From the NCBI GenBank assembly GCA_943788635.1, contig CALSRA010000028.1, forward strand, positions 102,520 to 136,110: 33,591 nt of DNA, read 5' to 3'. This DNA is from an uncultured Alphaproteobacteria bacterium. GTDB taxonomy: Bacteria > Pseudomonadota > Alphaproteobacteria > UBA8366 > GCA-2717185. The notes below the pieces were generated by a model. It was not told the origin of the DNA. It saw only the letters and a program-made list of their open reading frames with translations, and searched no databases. How positions within the stretch are numbered: position 1 is the first letter of the stretch; each line of letters starts with the position of its first letter. Positions 31,223-33,591 of the stretch are shown here, one piece after another. Position numbers and translations under genes: made by a program.

Positions 31223-32311
31223 ATGCGCGACTATTCAAATATTTGCACGAGTTTGGGGCGACGTTTGTCCGGACGGTTTTGTCGTCCCGGGCATCGACGC
31301 TGCGCGACTATGGCGCTTGTTCTGCTGGTTGTGAGCACGATTGCCGGGACGGATGCCTTTACCCAAACGCCCGAAATGACACGCAGTTACCAGCGCGGGT
31401 CATCGTTGTACGAAGCCGGGCTGTATGAGGCGGCCGCCCCCTACTTTGTGTGGGCGCTGGCTTTGAGTGAGCAGGAATTCGGCGCGAACAGTGCGCGAAC
31501 CGGGTTTATCCTCAAGAATCTGGCGACGGTCTACAGTCGGCTCGGGCAGTATTCTGCCGCAGAACCGCTGTATTTACGCGCCTTGGAGATCTTTGAACGG
31601 ACGTTCGGACCGGAAAACGGTCTGGTTGCCGAAGTCGTAAACGATCTCAGTATCGTTTATGTCGAACAGGAGAAGTTCATTCAGGCAGAGCCGTTGCTCG
31701 AACGGGTACTGGGCAGTCTGGAGCAGGCGTTTGGCGCGGATGATCCCAGAGTTGCCGTCGCCGCCTATAATTACGGGTTTGCCAGCGAATTTCTGGGCGA
31801 TTCCCAAAAGGCCCGTGACCTTTATGTCCGGGCCCTGACGGTTTGGCAGTCGCAGAAGGTATTGGATAGCGACCGCATCGCGGCTGCAAGAGCCCGTCTG
31901 GCGGGGCTTGGCCGATCGCAGGAACGGCGCGCGCCTTCGCTGGCGCCGTATTTGCCGCGCCTGATGCCAGGGCAAACACCGCGCAAAGAGCCGCGTGTGG
32001 CAGCTGCCAAAGGGGCCAGGACGAAACCGTTGTTGCAGCCGGCAAACGATACACCAGCACCCAATGCCGGGAAGGGGTGGCGGGTTCAGATAGCGGCACT
32101 CAAAACCCGGGAATCGGCAGAACGGGAGAGCGCGCGTCTAAGCCAGGTTCACGCAGGTTTTCTGCCGGCATTGTCGATTGTAGAGGCAATATTGCCCAAG
32201 GGGACCTTCTATCGCGTCGGCACTTTCCCCTTGCCGGACCGGGATGCCGCCACAACATTGTGCGAAGCGCTGAAAGCGCGTCAGCAAGATTGCATTGTGG
32301 TCCGCAGATGA
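31223..32311 (+). CDS. TPR and SPOR domain exported protein
   Basis: 362-residue protein predicted to act in the periplasm or cell envelope. A hydrophobic segment (MALVLLVVSTIAGTDAF) gives a signal or anchor. It is followed by TPR helices (SLYEAGLYEAAAPYFVWALALSEQEFG, NLATVYSRLGQYSAAEPLYLRALEIFERTFG, and so on) to about residue 210, a linker rich in A/P/K, and a C-terminal SPOR-like domain (GWRVQIAALKTRESAERESARLSQVH...YRVGTFPLPDRDAATTLCEALKARQQDC) that could bind denuded peptidoglycan. ATG 31223 and ATG 31310 are both possible, and the second would give a more ordinary signal peptide. Its TGA overlaps the response regulator ATG (ATGA). It is divergent from the PAS kinase. Confidence 0.85.
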   Translation: MRDYSNICTSLGRRLSGRFCRPGHRRCATMALVLLVVSTIAGTDAFTQTPEMTRSYQRGSSLYEAGLYEAAAPYFVWALALSEQEFGANSARTGFILKNLATVYSRLGQYSAAEPLYLRALEIFERTFGPENGLVAEVVNDLSIVYVEQEKFIQAEPLLERVLGSLEQAFGADDPRVAVAAYNYGFASEFLGDSQKARDLYVRALTVWQSQKVLDSDRIAAARARLAGLGRSQERRAPSLAPYLPRLMPGQTPRKEPRVAAAKGARTKPLLQPANDTPAPNAGKGWRVQIAALKTRESAERESARLSQVHAGFLPALSIVEAILPKGTFYRVGTFPLPDRDAATTLCEALKARQQDCIVVRR

Positions 32312-33315
32312 GTTTTCGCACGCCAAATGGCGTTAATAGCGGGAACTGGTGGGTAGATGACCCCGCTGAAAACCCGGAGGTCGAAATTTACCTCGGCGAG
32401 TCGCACGGGCAGATGCGGACGGCGTTACGTTCGGCATTGCGCGACCTGAAACTCAATGTTCACGAAGATTATGATGAATGCGAACCGTTGCGCCAGGCAC
32501 TGCGCGAAGGTCAGGCAGACATGGTTATCGTTGATGCAGACCTTGCCGGGGGCGATGCGTGCAGCCTGATTCATGCGATCCGCCACGACAGATTGGGGCC
32601 GAATCCCTTTGTGCCGGTTATCGTGACAACCTGGCAAAACGATTCCAGCCGTGTTCGGGAACTGATTGACAGTGGTGCCGATGGTTTGCTGGTCAAACCA
32701 ACCTCCATCAGGGCTATTCAGGGCCACATTGATTCCATCATCTACCGCCGCAAGCCGTTCATTGTGACCAGCAGCTATATCGGTCCGGACAGGCGAACGG
32801 ACCGGGCGGACAAAAGTACGCTCCCCCTGATCGACGTGCCCAATACGCTGTTATCCAAGATAAAGGGCGAAAGGATCGACCCTGTCGCCCTGAAGCGGGA
32901 AATCGCCAGGGTTCTGCAATCGATAAACGGCGAGCGCCTGCGGCGGAATGCCTTCGAGCTGTCGTTTTTGATTGAACTGATCCTGGATGATTACGGCGGC
33001 GGCGACCCGGTTCCCCGGACCGGACGAATGGTCAACCGTTTGCTTGAAATCGTCGAAGATACCGGCGCGCGCCTGCACGGTACGCCGTATGAACACAGTA
33101 CGGGCATATGCCATTCATTGTTACGGGTTGTTCAATCCGTTGCAGAGGATTACCGGAAACCGATTGCCAAGGATATCGCGCTGTTGAAGCCGCTTTCCGA
33201 TGCGGTTCTGTTGAGTTTCAACCCGGAACGATCTGCGTCCGATATGGCGCTGGAAATTTCGGCTTCGATCGATCAATTCAAGGGGCGCCAGGACGGTTCG
33301 GATAATTCCACCTGA
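32308..33315 (+). CDS. response-regulator-like protein with YIGPDRR tail
   Basis: 335-residue protein whose first half is a receiver domain. EIYLGESHGQMRTALRSAL replaces the usual acidic pair at its N-terminus with E31-S32, D76 in VIVDADLAGG is the likely phosphoacceptor, T107 and K130 (LVKPTS) complete the site. The SSYIGPDRRTDR segment near 157 and a helical C-terminal half with no DNA-binding motif that I recognise follow. This layout, also seen in other alphaproteobacteria, suggests a signalling protein that acts by protein contact. The missing acidic residue may weaken metal binding. ATG 32308 overlaps the TPR-SPOR stop. It may receive phosphate from the neighbouring PAS kinase, but this is inference from proximity. 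Confidence 0.85.
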   Translation: MSFRTPNGVNSGNWWVDDPAENPEVEIYLGESHGQMRTALRSALRDLKLNVHEDYDECEPLRQALREGQADMVIVDADLAGGDACSLIHAIRHDRLGPNPFVPVIVTTWQNDSSRVRELIDSGADGLLVKPTSIRAIQGHIDSIIYRRKPFIVTSSYIGPDRRTDRADKSTLPLIDVPNTLLSKIKGERIDPVALKREIARVLQSINGERLRRNAFELSFLIELILDDYGGGDPVPRTGRMVNRLLEIVEDTGARLHGTPYEHSTGICHSLLRVVQSVAEDYRKPIAKDIALLKPLSDAVLLSFNPERSASDMALEISASIDQFKGRQDGSDNST

Positions 33316-33490
33316 CGACTGAGCCTTTTGGGGCCTGTTATCGGTCTGCGGAAAATTGATTCCGCCACCGCGCGAAAATTCACATTTCGCCTTTATATAA
33401 AATTCATTCTGTTTTCATCCAAATGGGTGATCCCGGAACGTCGGTTCCGCAATACCTTCTCGCCATTACCTACCCCTGGTCGGCGCGACA

Positions 33491-33570
33491 AGCCCCTCGC
33501 GCGGACCTCTTTGGCCCCGCAGGATACTGGCGTCTCCCATGCCTTTTCCTCGCGGGGGCTCTTTTTTTTT
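33491..33570 (+). terminator. long-range inverted repeat and nine-T run, terminator or structured RNA end
   Basis: AGCCCC-T-CGCG (33491-33501) can pair with CGCG-GGGGCT (33551-33560) over 10 bp with one bulged T, closing a loop of about 49 nt. TC-rich sequence with nine T (33562-33570) follows. The distance between arms is too long for a simple terminator, so it could be the 3' stem of a small structured RNA. The remaining 276 bases from 33316 to the window edge show no credible gene. The region 33328-33591 is open in one frame but has no protein-like composition. Confidence 0.4.
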
Positions 33571-33591
33571 AGTTGTGAGGAAGATCTGTAG

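Overview
The window is GC-rich (about 58-60% by eye) and looks like the chromosome of an alphaproteobacterium, probably Rhodospirillales-like and perhaps marine. This rests on gene content: a TRAP dicarboxylate-type transporter, a SapC-family gene, a class III CoA-transferase with luciferase-like oxidoreductases, and a response regulator with a YIGPDRR tail. No rRNA, tRNA or universal marker is present, so the assignment is an inference. The window carries about 28 chromosomal protein genes, several interrupted, plus one insertion sequence.

Layout. 1-1850: a partial cystathionine beta-lyase gene and a divergent FAD oxidoreductase gene. Together they carry four single-base homopolymer frameshifts, which look like sequence errors at a contig end. 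1883-5140: a TRAP transporter (dctM, dctQ, dctP on the minus strand) with a strong terminator after it and two hairpins between dctP and dctQ. 5334-10424: a tightly packed minus-strand run with a possible small ORF, two tandem Nudix hydrolases, cysteine synthase, an AlaX-type editing protein, a 3-mercaptopyruvate/thiosulfate sulfurtransferase and two GNAT acetyltransferases. 10445-13617: a SapC-family gene split by about 2.37 kb of foreign DNA, made of an IS1380-family element (10686-12342, imperfect 18-bp terminal inverted repeats) and a two-gene cassette of unknown function. 13689-20100: plus-strand genes for a nuclease-fold protein, a PKHD-type hydroxylase, an SDR with a non-canonical active site, a MetF-like reductase, a histidine phosphatase, a cupin, an alpha/beta hydrolase and an amidase. 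20168-26709: an accessory catabolic region with two luciferase-like oxidoreductases, a canonical SDR, a FAD amine/amino-acid oxidase-like protein, a zinc alcohol dehydrogenase and a CaiB/BaiF CoA-transferase.

Most notable is 26801-27271 on the minus strand. This peroxiredoxin-like gene is conventionally readable only as two pieces, because an in-frame TGA sits exactly at the first position of the expected CxxC redox motif (W-TGA-P-Y-C). A 6-bp GC-rich hairpin with a 5-nt loop starts 16 nt after the TGA, matching the bacterial SECIS layout. I read it as a selenocysteine-containing peroxiredoxin-like protein of 156 residues (U45-P-Y-C48).

27387-33315 is a signalling block. A 1228-residue soluble hybrid histidine kinase with about six PAS domains is divergent from a TPR-SPOR envelope protein gene, which overlaps an unusual response regulator gene by ATGA. 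The last 276 bases contain a long-range inverted repeat followed by a nine-T run, a terminator or the 3' end of a structured RNA.
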